DNA from: Campylobacter hepaticus
GTDB lineage: Bacteria; Campylobacterota; Campylobacteria; Campylobacterales; Campylobacteraceae
Length of the DNA stretch: 64,000 bases
Reading direction: 5' to 3'
Assembly (NCBI RefSeq): GCF_001687475.2
Contig: NZ_CP031611.1
Coordinates: 1,116,001 to 1,180,000 of the forward strand
The notes beneath the pieces were generated by a model that was given only the letters and a program-made list of their open reading frames with translations, was not told the DNA's origin and ran no database searches. Below, one piece after another: positions 10,919 to 20,609 of this stretch. Both the position numbers and the translations under genes were made by a program. Position 1 is the stretch's first letter. Each line of letters starts with the position of its first letter.

Positions 10919-11704
10919 TTATCCTAAAATAGAATACGCTAAATTTTGGTAAGCTAAAGAACCAGGTGATTTAATATCATAAAGTATAATAGGCTTACCA
11001 AAACTTGGGCTTTCAGCAAGCTTTACATTACGAGGGATAACAATAAAATCATTTTCATTGCCATTAATAGTAAAAAGTTGTTTTTTAAAATTTTGCTTTA
11101 AATCATCCACAACATCTTTAGATAAATTATTTTGGGAACTATACATTGTAGGTAAAAATCCACGAACTCTAAGTCTAGGATTAAGAGTTTTTTTTATGAT
11201 CTTAATAGTATTTAAAACCATAGCCACTCCTTCAAGTGCATAAAATTCACATTGTATAGGAATAATAACACTATCGCTTGCTGCAAAAGCATTAATAGTA
11301 ATACTACCAAGGGCAGGAGGAGAATCAATAATAATAAAATCATATTCATCCATTACTTCTTGAATTTGATTTTTAAGCAACATTTTTTTTTCATTATTTT
11401 CCCCTTTAGCAAGTTCTTGCTCTATACCTACAAGACCTATATTAGATGGGGCTAAATGAAGTTGTGATAATTCCGTTTTTAAAATAATATCTGATAATTT
11501 TTTTCTTCCTATAAAAACATGATAAATATTATATTCATAATTATTACGATTAAAACCAAGTCCTGTAGTAGCATTAGCTTGAGGATCCACATCAATTAAA
11601 AGTACTTTTTTTTCTGCTACCGCCAAAGAAGCTGCTAAATTGACAGCTGTAGTTGTTTTACCAACTCCACCTTTTTGATTAGCTATTGTAATAATTTCAC
11701 TCAT
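10919..11704 (-). CDS. parA: Chromosome partitioning ATPase ParA/Soj
   Basis: This 261-aa protein has the deviant Walker A ANQKGGVGKTTTAVNLA at residues 8-24, Walker A' LLIDVDPQANAT near 36 and Walker B DFIIIDSPPALG near 115. That is the complete Soj/ParA chromosomal type. It makes DNA-bound ATP dimers that are displaced by ParB. The start overlaps the end of birA by 4 bases (ATGA), showing translational coupling in the fmt-birA-parA-parB-atp series. Confidence 0.97.
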   Translation of the reverse strand: MSEIITIANQKGGVGKTTTAVNLAASLAVAEKKVLLIDVDPQANATTGLGFNRNNYEYNIYHVFIGRKKLSDIILKTELSQLHLAPSNIGLVGIEQELAKGENNEKKMLLKNQIQEVMDEYDFIIIDSPPALGSITINAFAASDSVIIPIQCEFYALEGVAMVLNTIKIIKKTLNPRLRVRGFLPTMYSSQNNLSKDVVDDLKQNFKKQLFTINGNENDFIVIPRNVKLAESPSFGKPIILYDIKSPGSLAYQNLAYSILG

Positions 11705-12336
11705 CTTAAACTATACACCCTTTTATCGCCTAATAAAATTGAACCATCTTCGTACAAAAAAGAATCTTCAAGTGAAAAAACTTTATCTTTATAATGGACG
11801 CTGAATTTTCTTGATTTTTCAAATTCTAACATATACTTGCTAAAAATATTCTTCCATAAAATTTTTTTTTCTACTTTTTCTAAAAACTCATATATCAAAT
11901 TTTCAAGAGGAATTTTTATATCGCATAAAGCTGCATTTTCAGGAGCAAATTTAAGATTAAAACCTATGCCTCCTATAATAAAATTTGCAATTTTAGCACT
12001 TATAACCCCTCCTACTTTTTTATCATTTAAATAGAGATCATTAGGCCATTTAAGCCAAATTTTAGAACCTTTTTCTTGTAAAATTTCTTTAAATAAATAA
12101 GCAAAATAAATACTTATAGAAACCAAAGGTAAATCTTTAGGTAAATCTTTTTTTTTAATACAAAAAGAAAGATGTAAATTTCCTTTTGAACTTTGCCAAA
12201 AATTATTTCTACTTCCAACTCCATCATTTTGTTCTAAAGCATAAATAGCACAATTTTGAGTAATTTTACCCTTACGAATTTGCTCACATAAAAAAATATG
12301 TGTTGAATCCATATTTTTAACACAAATAATCTGCAC
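11701..12336 (-). CDS. birA: Biotin--[acetyl-CoA carboxylase] ligase BirA
   Basis: This is a single-domain biotin protein ligase without an N-terminal repressor domain. It has MDSTHIFLCEQI, ALEQNDGVGSRNNFWQS (the biotinyl-AMP site), the catalytic stretch LKWPNDLYLNDKKVGGV and IIGGIGFNLKF. I prefer a GTG start at 12336, which gives an N-terminus beginning VQIICVKN as in BirA homologs; an ATG at 12354 is also open. Either start overlaps the end of fmt. It would biotinylate the carrier proteins of the cell, including the island carrier at 14495-14731 if that is made. Confidence 0.9.
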   Translation of the reverse strand: MQIICVKNMDSTHIFLCEQIRKGKITQNCAIYALEQNDGVGSRNNFWQSSKGNLHLSFCIKKKDLPKDLPLVSISIYFAYLFKEILQEKGSKIWLKWPNDLYLNDKKVGGVISAKIANFIIGGIGFNLKFAPENAALCDIKIPLENLIYEFLEKVEKKILWKNIFSKYMLEFEKSRKFSVHYKDKVFSLEDSFLYEDGSILLGDKRVYSLR

Positions 12337-13234
12337 TTTTAAGCCTTTTGCCATTTAAATAAGTTCTACCATCAAGAGCTTTTTTTCCACTTTCTTGAAT
12401 TTTTTTAACACGTATTATTCCTTGTTTACAAGAAAGTAAAAAACTTTCCTTTTCAAGTGTTAAAATTTGACCCATTTGAAGATTTTTTTCAAATTCATCC
12501 ACAAGATCAAGTTCTAAAAATTTCAAACCGTTTTCTAAAAAAATTCCAGGCCAAGGTGTAAAAGCTAAATATTTTTGATATACTTCTCTTGCATTTTCTA
12601 AATTAACAAGCCCATCTTCCTTTTTAATTTTTTTACAAAGTGTTGCTAAATTTTCATCTTGCTTTATAGGAATGATTTTATCAAAATTTAAAAGAGTGGT
12701 AAGTATAAGTTTTGCAGCCAAATGAGCTAAAAGTTCAAAAACTTCAATAGAATTTTTATCTTTTATATTGCATTCTATACTCTCAAGAACATCACCCGTA
12801 TCAAGACCTTCTTGCATTAACATGGTACATACCCCACTTTTGTCATCTTTATTTAAAATAGCACTTTGAATAGGACTAGCACCACGATATTTTGGAAGCA
12901 AAGAAGCATGCAAATTAATACAAGGAGCAATATCTAAAATGGCCTTAGGTAAAATTTTTCCATAAGCAGCAACTACGATAAAATCAGGATTTAGATTTTT
13001 AATTAAACACACAATATTTTCATCTTGTAAAGAACTAGGTGTAAAAATAGGAATATTAGGACAATGTTGGCTTAAAAAAGCTTTAGTATGACTTGGGCTT
13101 ATCGTTTGCTTTCTACCTACAGTCTTATCAGGTTGAGTAAAAAGAGCTAAAAGTTCAAAATTATCATTTTCTACAAGTGCTTTTAAAATACAAGTTGCAT
13201 AAAATGGTGTTCCCATAAAAATAATTTTTTTCAT
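12317..13234 (-). CDS. fmt: Methionyl-tRNA formyltransferase
   Basis: This 305-aa protein begins KKIIFMGTPFYATCILKAL. It carries the catalytic region NLHASLLPKYRGASPIQ with the folate-binding loop, and DTGDVL. The C-terminal domain contains YLAFTPWPGIFLENG. It formylates Met-tRNA for initiation. It is the first gene of the minus-strand block that runs into birA, parAB and atp. Upstream lies AT-rich DNA where C. jejuni has proB. Confidence 0.97.
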   Translation of the reverse strand: MKKIIFMGTPFYATCILKALVENDNFELLALFTQPDKTVGRKQTISPSHTKAFLSQHCPNIPIFTPSSLQDENIVCLIKNLNPDFIVVAAYGKILPKAILDIAPCINLHASLLPKYRGASPIQSAILNKDDKSGVCTMLMQEGLDTGDVLESIECNIKDKNSIEVFELLAHLAAKLILTTLLNFDKIIPIKQDENLATLCKKIKKEDGLVNLENAREVYQKYLAFTPWPGIFLENGLKFLELDLVDEFEKNLQMGQILTLEKESFLLSCKQGIIRVKKIQESGKKALDGRTYLNGKRLKSADYLC

Positions 13235-13370
13235 TTCATCGCTTTTACATAAATTAAAAAAATAATCTAATAATTAAGTTAAATATTGAATTACGTATAT
13301 ATTATTTTAAGTAAAAATATTTTAATTTAATATAAAAATTTATATAAAATCTTTTGATTTTATTGCTTAA

Positions 13371-13400
13371 TATTTTCTAATATTTTCTAATATTTTCCAA
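13371..13400. repeat. 10-bp tandem repeat, three copies
   Basis: TATTTTCTAA occurs twice directly in tandem, followed by TATTTTCCAA with one change. It lies in the fmt-pxpA gap about 135 bases before the fmt start. The repeat number could vary by slippage. No function can be assigned from sequence. Confidence 0.85.
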
Positions 13401-13668
13401 GAATAAAAAATTTAAATTCATTAAATCTTGCTTTTTAACACAAATATTAAAAGTATCATTTAATAATATTTTATTTATGCTTTTTTATTAATCAATATTT
13501 TAATTTTAAAAATTTTTTATACTTGTGTTAAATTAGAAAATCACTCTTTATTTTTTATATATAATTTAATCTTATCTTATTTATGTTTAAAAATGTAAAG
13601 TTTTTTATTTAAATTAACAAATTTACACATTTTAAATGAAAATATTTGTAATTATTTTTACTTTTTAA

Positions 13669-13676
13669 TATAGAAT
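13669..13676 (+). promoter_or_regulatory. Probable -10 region of the pxpA promoter
   Basis: TATAGAAT lies 35 bases ahead of the pxpA ATG, and AAAGG (13697-13701) serves as ribosome binding site. The spacing fits a sigma-70 promoter for the plus-strand island operon. This means the broken operon may still be transcribed. Confidence 0.5.
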
Positions 13677-13710
13677 GTAAATATGATTTTAAATATTAAA
13701 GGCAAAAATA

Positions 13711-14479
13711 ATGAAAAACACAATAGATATTAATAGTGATATGGGTGAAAGTTTTGGTCCTTGGATTATTGGAGATGGAGTTGATGAACAAATCATGAAA
13801 TATATAAGTAGTTGCAATATAGCAGCTGGATTTCATGCAGGCGACCCCAATATTATGAGAACTTCTGTAAAAAATGCTATTGAAAATAAAGTTAACATAG
13901 GGGTTCATCCTGGATATAGAGATCTAGTAGGTTTTGGTAGAAGACAAATTATTGCTAAAAATGAAGAATTAATTAATGATTGTATTTATCAATTAGGGGC
14001 CTTAAGAGAATTTATTAATTTAGAAGGCGGAAAATTATCACATTTTAAATTACATGGTTCATTATACATGTTTGCAGCCAAAGACAAAGAATTTTCTCAA
14101 ATATTAGTTGATATTCTTCATAAAATTGATAATCAATTGCCTATTTTTTGTATGGATAAAAGCGCTCTTTATGAAGCAGCTCAACAAAAAGGACATCCTT
14201 GTGTCAAGGAATTTTATGGAGATAGAGAATATGCAGATGATGGAATGATTGTAATGGTAAGAAAAGCTCAAACTTATAATCCAAAAGAAGTTGCAAATAG
14301 GGTCTTAAAAGCTTGTAAAAGGACTTGTAAAAACTATAACAGGAAATGATATTTCAATTGATTTTGATTCAATTTGCATTCATAGTGATACTCCTGGAGC
14401 ATTATCTTTAATCAAAGAAACCAAAGATATTTTAAAGAAAAATAATATCCAAGTAAAACCACCACAATTTAATTTTTAA
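13711..14479 (+). pseudogene. pxpA: LamB/YcsF-family 5-oxoprolinase/lactam hydrolase subunit A, frameshifted
   Basis: The first 200 residues are a clear LamB/YcsF (PxpA) protein: DINSDMGESFGPW at the N-terminus, CNIAAGFHAGDPNIMR, NIGVHPGYRDLVGFGRR and KLHGSLYM. The frame is lost near 14320, and the ORF ends at 14349 with an unrelated tail. One base over, the sequence continues with GLVKTITGNDISID and DSICIHSDTPGAL to a TAA at 14477-14479, exactly the family's C-terminus. A single extra A in the A4 run at 14317-14320 explains it. PxpA works with PxpB and PxpC to open 5-oxoproline with ATP; homologs act on lactams. The lost C-terminus includes conserved residues, so the product is probably inactive. 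Confidence 0.9.
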
Positions 14480-14494
14480 TTAAAAGGAGAAAAA

Positions 14495-14731
14495 ATGGCA
14501 CAAATACTTAGTCCAATACCTGGAACATTTTATAGTAAAGTTAATCCTGATGCAGCCCCATATGTAGAAATTGGTACACAAGTAGATGAAGAAAGTGTAG
14601 TTTGCTTAATAGAAGTACTAAAAACCTTTCATGAAATTAAAGCAGGAGTCAAAGGAAAAATTGTAGAGATCAAATATAAAAACGAAGATTTTGTTAATCC
14701 AGGCGATGTTTTATTTATTGTTGAGCAATAA
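14495..14731 (+). CDS. accB: Biotin carboxyl carrier-like protein of the lactam carboxylase cluster
   Basis: This 78-aa biotinyl domain is intact. It begins ILSPIPGTFYSK and has a double-glycine-like barrel ending NPGDVLFIVEQ. The acceptor site reads CLIEVLKTFHEI, with Lys in the position of the usual EAMKM motif (Leu replaces the Met before Lys). It is shorter than AccB of fatty acid synthesis, which has an extra N-terminal region. A GGAG ribosome binding site precedes it, and it lies between pxpA and accC. It is the only gene in the island with no visible lesion. It would carry carboxybiotin between the AccC-like and PxpB/C-like parts. Confidence 0.88.
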   Translation: MAQILSPIPGTFYSKVNPDAAPYVEIGTQVDEESVVCLIEVLKTFHEIKAGVKGKIVEIKYKNEDFVNPGDVLFIVEQ

Positions 14732-14755
14732 TATTGAATTTTAAAGGAGTTTAGT

Positions 14756-16771
14756 ATGCCTTATAAAGCTAAAAAAATCAAAAAGGTCCTTATTGCTAAT
14801 CAAGGCGAGATTGCAGTAAGAATTATTCAAGCAGCACATGAACTAAATATGCAAACTGTTGCAATTTACAGTGATGCTGATCGCGGTAATTTAGCATCTC
14901 AACTCGCAGATGAAGCTGTTTATATAGGAGAAAACTTAGCCAAAAAAAGTTATTTAGATATTGAAAAGATCATTCAAGCTGCCAAAGCTGTCAAGGCAGA
15001 TGCTATTCATCCAGGTTATGGTTTTTTAAGTGAAAATTCAGAATTTGCCAAAAGAGTTATTGAAGAAGGTATGATTTTTGTTGGTCCAGATGCTGAAATT
15101 ATAGAAACCATGGGAGATAAAGCAAAAGCGATTTTAAAAGCAAAAGAAGCTTTACTTCCTACGATTACAGGAAGTAAGCTTATTTCTAATTTACAAGAAG
15201 CTCTACTTGAAGCAAAAAAAATTGGATATCCTCTACTTGTTAAAGCCGCTTCAGGTGTAGGAGGAAAAGGAATAAGGCTTATTAACAACGCACAAGAATT
15301 AGAAAATCAATTTTTAGTAGCTAGCACTGAAGCTAAAGCAATTTTTGGTGATGGAAGTATATATCTTGAATCCTATTTACCTAAAGCAAAACATATTGAA
15401 GTTCAAATTCTAGGAGATGGAGAAAATGTTGTTCACTTATATGAAAGAGAATGCTCTTTACAAAGAAGAAGACAAAAGATCGTAGAAGAAGCCCCAAGTC
15501 CAAGTTTAAATCACGAAACTAGAGAAAGAATTTGTAGTAGTGCTGTCAAATTAGCAAAACTTGTAAAATATAAAGGAGCTGGAACTTTAGAATTCTTATA
15601 TGATGAAAATAAAAATGCTTTTTATTTTTTAGAAATGAATACAAGAATTCAAGTTGAACATGCAATTACAGAAATGATAAGTGGGGTTGATTTGGTTAGA
15701 GAAATGTTAAAAATTGCTGATGGACAATCCTTAAAATACAAACAAGATGATATTCAAATTAGAGGTCATTCTATTGAAATTAGAATTAATGCTGAAGACC
15801 CTGAAAATAATTTTTTCCCTTCTCCTGGAAAAATTGAAAACATAACTTATCTTACAGGAGCAGGAATAAGGCTAGATTCTATGTTGTATAATGGAAGAGT
15901 AATTCCTCCTTTTTATGATTCTTTAATTGCTAAAATGATTATTCATGATGAAAATCGTCCTATGGCAATTTGCTCTAAACTTGAAAATATGAAAATTCAA
16001 GGTATTATTGAAATTTGTCCAGCAAATGCTTCTTATATGATAAGATTTAATCCAGATATTTTACATTATAAAAAAGCTTTAGAAATTTTACAGAATTTAG
16101 AAAAAGAAGTTGGAGATAATAATGCTCCAATTACAACTAGAATTATTGAGTTTCCTGTCTTTTATAAGGATCCTTATACTTATGAGGTTGGAGTTAAATT
16201 TAGAGATCACCACCAATGCAGAGCGCCAAATTCACAATTTGATCCTAATTTAATAGATATAGAATATGCAGCCCAAATTAATGGCTATAAAGATGTAGAC
16301 GATTTTATTCAAGCTCATTCTAATAGCCCATGGTTTGTAAGTATGATAGGCTTTGTGGCAGGATTACCTTGGCTTTATCAATTAGTAGAAAAATGAAAAC
16401 AAATCCAAGTTCCAAAATATCTTAAAGCTAGAATTGATACTCCTAAATTAACCGTTGGACATGGAGGTTGTTTTGGATGCATTTACGCTGTAAGAGGCGG
16501 TGGGGGTTATCAAATGATGGGTGTAACCCCAGTGCCTATTTGGGATCCTAATCAAGAATTAGATTATTTTAAAGATTCTATGGTTTTTTTAAAACCAGGG
16601 GATATTATAAAATTTACCCCTTGCACTCAAAATGAGTATGATAAAATGCTTAAAGAAGTAGAAAATAAAACTTTTAAATTAAAAATTAAACAAGTTGAAT
16701 TTTCATTAAAACACTGGCAAGAAAATCCCAATCAATACAATCAAAAACTTTTGGAGGTACTTCATGGCTAA
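14756..16771 (+). pseudogene. accC-pxpB: Biotin carboxylase fused to 5-oxoprolinase subunit B (KipI-like), with in-frame TGA
   Basis: Residues 1 to about 408 are a biotin carboxylase: KKVLIANQGEIAVRII, GYGFLSENSEF, the glycine-rich loop KAASGVGGKGIR and EMNTRIQVEHAITEM. After DENRPMAICSK the AccC C-terminus is missing. The text changes to KipI/PxpB (GIIEICPANASYMIRF, FPVFY, VSMIGFVAGLPWLYQL) but lacks about the first 40 residues of that family. This looks like a deletion that joined two genes near 15980-16005. A TGA at 16394-16396 interrupts the PxpB part. The same frame continues with QIQVPKYLKARIDTP, GHGGCFGCIYAVRGGGGYQ and LKPGDIIKFTP to 16771. Residues 1-546 form the open part. Confidence 0.88.
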
Positions 16772-17744
16772 TATAAAAATTATTGAACCAGGTTTAGCAA
16801 CTTATGTAGAAGATGCAGGAAGATATGGTTATTATCATCTAGGTATTCCTCCAGGATGAGCTTTAGATCAATTTTCTTTTAAAATAGGCAATTTACTTTT
16901 AGGAAATGATGAAAATGCAGCTGCATTAGAAGTTTGCTTAATGGGACCTGTTTTAGAATTTAATGAAAAAAGCTATATAAGTATTACAGGGGATAAAACC
17001 ACCCCCATAGTAAATGGAGAAAGAAAAAATACTTATAGTGTTATAGAGATTCCAAAAGGAGGAAGGTTAAGTTTTGACTATTTATATGGAGGAGCTAGAA
17101 TTTATATTTGTGTTAAAGGTGGTATTGATGTTCCTATTGTAATGGGATCAAGATCAACCTATCCTTTAGGTGGTATAGGTGGTTTTAAAGGAAGAAAATT
17201 AGAATCAGGAGATATATTACCTATAGGTGATTTCAATTTTAACCCTAAACTTAATCAAAGTATACCTGAAGAATTCCACCTCAATTTAAAAGATGAAGGA
17301 AATTTAAGAGTGGTTCCTGGTTTACAAGATTATAAATTAACCCAAGAATCATTTGAAGGATTATTTGACGATGTTTTTAACGTATCAAGCCAAGCAGATA
17401 GAACAGGATATCGTTTTAAAGGAGGTAAAAAATTACATTACAAAGATCTTCCTCAACCTTTTGGAGCAGGAAGTGATTTAAGCAATATTCCTGATGCTTG
17501 TTATCCTGTAGGCTCAATGCAAGCTCCAGGAGGTAATGAACCTATTATTTTATTACGTGATGCACCTAGTGGAGAAGGTTTTGCTATGTATTGTACTGTA
17601 ATTAGTTGTGATATGGATAAATTAGGACAACTACCTCCTAGACATAAAGTCAAATTTAAAAAAATAAGCATAGAAGAAGCTTATGAAGCAAGAAAACAAT
17701 ATCAAGCTAAATTACAAAAAGTAAAAGATCTTTTGGGATATTAA
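16764..17744 (+). pseudogene. pxpC: 5-oxoprolinase/lactam hydrolase subunit C (KipA/AHS2-like), interrupted by TGA
   Basis: ATG at 16764 overlaps the pxpB stop by 8 bases. The N-terminus IKIIEPGLATYVEDAGRYG and HLGIPPG is that of the KipA/PxpC family. Codon 32 is TGA (16857-16859), where the family normally has Gly, so GGA-to-TGA is the likely change. The same frame then stays open to 17744 with NLLLGNDENAAALEV, YICVKGGIDVPIVMGSRST, QADRTGYRFKG and PGGNEPIILLRDAPSGEGF. Without the stop it would be about 326 aa, normal for PxpC. An ATG at 16941 could start a truncated product lacking the first 59 residues. Together with PxpA and PxpB it would form the ATP-dependent ring-opening enzyme. Confidence 0.9.
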
Positions 17745-17753
17745 ACCCAAAAG
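17730..17753. terminator. Hairpin between the convergent island operons
   Basis: CTTTTGGG, an 8-base loop and CCCAAAAG form a perfect 8-bp stem that covers the last codons of pxpC. It lies just beyond the end of the convergent transporter gene. T-rich sequence follows on the minus strand. It probably ends transcription from both sides. Confidence 0.6.
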
Positions 17754-17760
17754 AATCTAA

Positions 17761-19117
17761 TTAATGTTTATCCTCCTTTGTTTGGCTTTTTCCCATTAAA
17801 ATAAAAATATAAGCAAAAAATGCAATGAAAAATGTAATAGTAGCATACCAATTAGCACCCCAACTAGAATGATACACAAACACTCCAATCCCACTAGAAA
17901 TAAACCAAGCTAATAAACCACTTATTTCAAAAGCAGGTAATTTTTTAGAATCTATCTCAGGAACAATTCCAAAATATTTTTCTCTATTTAGGATTTAAAA
18001 TATGTGCAAGTGCAATAGCTACCCAAGAAACAACAAAAATACCTTGATAAGCTAAGGCTTGTAAAAGATAAGAAAATACATCAAGAAGCATCAAAAGAAA
18101 AACAGTAATACCAACAAAAATTGCCCATACATACTTTGAAAGATTAATTTTTAAAATTTCTTCAAAAAATGCTTGCATATTTGTTGTGGCTAAAAAATAA
18201 TTAGCCGTATTAATTCTTGTTTGTGTAATCCATACAAAAATGAGACCTAATACACCCATAAGATCAATAAACACAAATGCTACTGCTATTTCACTAGTAG
18301 TTTGTGTAGGAACAATTAAAACAAGATATATACCCGCTAAAGCCGATAAAACAAAAGTAATCAAATAAAAAGGGATCCCAAAAGTGATAAGAGAATGAAA
18401 TTTTAAATCTTCTTTTTTTCCAAAACGTGCAAAATCAAAAGTAAACATCATCAAAATCCAAACATCCATATAATATACAGATGCATTCCACCATCCATAT
18501 TCAGGTATTTCTTTTGGACCCATACTAAACCAAGCATTACTATATCCATAATACATTGTTGCATAAATGACTGCACCTATTAATCCAACAATGTATAAAG
18601 GAAGTAAAATTCCATTAAATTTATCTAACCAATGCTGCACAGAACCAAAAATAAGTGGTACACTATAAAGAACAACAAAAAATGCAGCAATCCAATAAGG
18701 AAGAGAAGAAAATTGATGGTGCAAGGCAATAGCAATGACAGAACCCTCAAATACAGCATAATAAATCGCTGTTGCAAAAAATATAAAAGTAGCCAAGGCA
18801 GCTCCTGTATGTCCAAACAAAACTCTTGAAAAAAGAGCTACAAATAATCCTGTTTTTATAGCATATTGTGAAATAATACCATTAACTATAGAATAAGCTA
18901 CCACTGTGATGATTAAACCAATAAGTGCATTTTTAGTTCCATATGTTTGTGCCATTGCTACACCAACAACAATATAAAACAAAGCACTACATACTCCAAA
19001 CCAAGCCATCATTAAAGAAAATCTTGAAGATTTTTGATCATCTTTAATAATGCATGTTGACTCATCTGTTGAATGTCCGTGTAATAAATCATTTTGATTA
19101 TGACTAATCGCTGCCAT
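17761..19117 (-). pseudogene. NCS1 (cytosine/purine/hydantoin-type) permease, frameshifted near the C-terminus
   Basis: The open part (17984-19117, 377 aa) has about ten hydrophobic helices. Features such as WFGVCSALFYIVVGVAMAQTYG and ITQTRINTANYFLATTNMQAF fit the NCS1 family (CodB-like). The frame ends at a TAG after HILNPK. One base over, REKYFGIVPEID continues to two more helices (GLLAWFISSGIGVFVY and ATITFFIAFFAYIFILM) and a TAA at 17761-17763. One extra A in AAATAG explains the shift. Intact length would be about 451 aa, normal for NCS1. As the last gene after gabT-gabD it is probably the importer of the pathway's substrate; the actual substrate cannot be read from sequence. Confidence 0.82.
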
Positions 19118-19139
19118 AGTTTATCCTTTTTTATTTTAT

Positions 19140-20575
19140 TCAAGTTGTATCAAGATGGACGCACAAATACTTAAGCTCTAAATAATCTTCTATACCATAT
19201 TTAGAACCTTCTCTACCCAAACCACTTTGCTTAATTCCACCAAATGGAGCTACTTCTGTTGAAATAATACCTGTATTAACTCCTACCATACCCGATTCAA
19301 GAGCTTCACAAACCCTCCACAAGCGCGATAAATCTTTTGTATAAATATAAGATGCTAAGCCAAATTCAGTATCATTTGCCATTTGTATAACCTCTTCTTC
19401 TGTTTCAAATTTAAACAAAGGGGCTAAAGGACCAAAGGTTTCTTCTTTTGCCACAAGCATGTTTTGATTTACATCAGTAAGAATTGTAGGCTCAAAAAAA
19501 TTAAAACCTCTTTCATGGGGCTTTCCTCCAATAATAAGCTGAGCTCCTTTATTTATTGCATCTTGTATATGTTCTTTAACCTTAAAAAGCGCTTTTTCAT
19601 CAATGAGCGGTCCTTGAGTTATCCCATTTTCTAAGCCATTTCCTATTTTTAATAAAGCAATTTCTTTTTTTAATTCTTGTGTTAATTCATCATAAATTCC
19701 ACTTTGTACATAAATTCTATTAGCACAAACACAAGTTTGACCTGTATTTCTAAATTTAGAGGCTAAAATTCCTTTAACTGCAGATTCAATTTTGCATCAT
19801 TAAACACAATAAAAGGGGCATTACCCCCTAATTCTAAAGATAATTTTTTAATTGTCTGAGCACTTTGTGCCATTAATTTCCTTCCAACTTCAGTAGAACC
19901 TGTAAAGCTAATATTTCTAACTATATTACTTTTACAAAAAATATTACTAATTAACTCAGCTTTACCCGTAACCACTTCAAAAACTCCTTTAGGAATTCCT
20001 GCTTTTCTTGCTAAAATTTCCAAAGCATAAGCACTAAGAGGCGTTTGCATTGCTGGTTTAACTATCATAGAACAACCAGCAGCTAATGCAGGAGCAACTT
20101 TTCTTGTAATCATTGCTGAGGGGAAATTCCAAGGTGTAATTGCTGCACACACTCCAATTGCTTGTTTAAGAACAAGAATTTTCTGATTTTTTTGAGTTGG
20201 AGCAATAATATCACCTTCAATTCTCCTAGCTTCTTCAGCAAACCATCTGATAAAGCTTGCAGAATAATTGATTTCTCCTAAAGATTCCTCAAAGGGTTTT
20301 CCCATTTCAAGAGTCAGGATTTTAGCTAAATCTTTTTTATATTCTAAAACAAGCATATACCATTTCCATAAAATATCAGCTCTTTGCAATGCTAAAAGAT
20401 TTTCCCATTCTTTTTGTGCCGTTTGAGCTTGTAAAATATTTTTTTCAAGTTCTTCTTCTGTAATATTATAAACATAAGCAAGAATTTCATTATTTGCAGG
20501 ATTATTTACTGCAGTGTAATTGTCTTTTTGTGTTTGAGATACAAAAGGATGAGTTAAAAGATTATAATTAATCAT
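19140..20575 (-). pseudogene. gabD: Succinate-semialdehyde dehydrogenase (GabD-like), frameshifted
   Basis: This aldehyde dehydrogenase is split into two frames. The N-terminal part (20575 down to about 19794) has PWNFPSAMITRKVAPALAAG, FTGSTEVGRKLM and the catalytic Glu in LELGGNAPF. The frame is lost in the A4 run at 19790-19793, where one A is missing. The other frame continues with FRNTGQTCVCANRIYV, which holds the catalytic Cys, through KEETFGPLAPLF to PFGGIKQSGLGREGSKYG and the stop at 19140. The restored protein would be 478 aa, normal for GabD. It would oxidise succinate semialdehyde to succinate. It is 34 bases downstream of gabT. Confidence 0.9.
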
Positions 20576-20609
20576 GCAATTGCCTTTTTAATAGACTTAT
20601 TTAAAATAT

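Larger units (their letters stand above)
13235..13710. other. AT-rich non-coding gap between fmt and the catabolic island
   Basis: About 475 bases lie between the divergent starts of fmt and pxpA. I see no credible gene, tRNA or recognisable remnant of proB here. It holds a 10-bp tandem repeat (13371-13400) and a probable -10 box for pxpA. The extreme AT content fits relic DNA that has lost coding constraint. Confidence 0.7.

Noticed and set aside
10078-11704. parS sites close to parAB
   Set aside because: No sequence resembling TGTTTCACGTGAAACA was seen in or around the genes.
16394-16859. TGA recoded as Gly, Trp or selenocysteine in the island
   Set aside because: TGA ends atpC, lutA, lutB, fliM and the DUF4492 gene in this window, each overlapping a normal downstream start. 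The TGA sites lack any visible stem-loop of the selenocysteine type and lie at Gly/Trp-like positions. Neighbouring genes have frameshifts as well, so decay is the simpler explanation.
18632-18829. Plus-strand 65-codon frame inside the permease
   Set aside because: It is antisense to a well-conserved permease segment and has no ribosome binding site or family resemblance.
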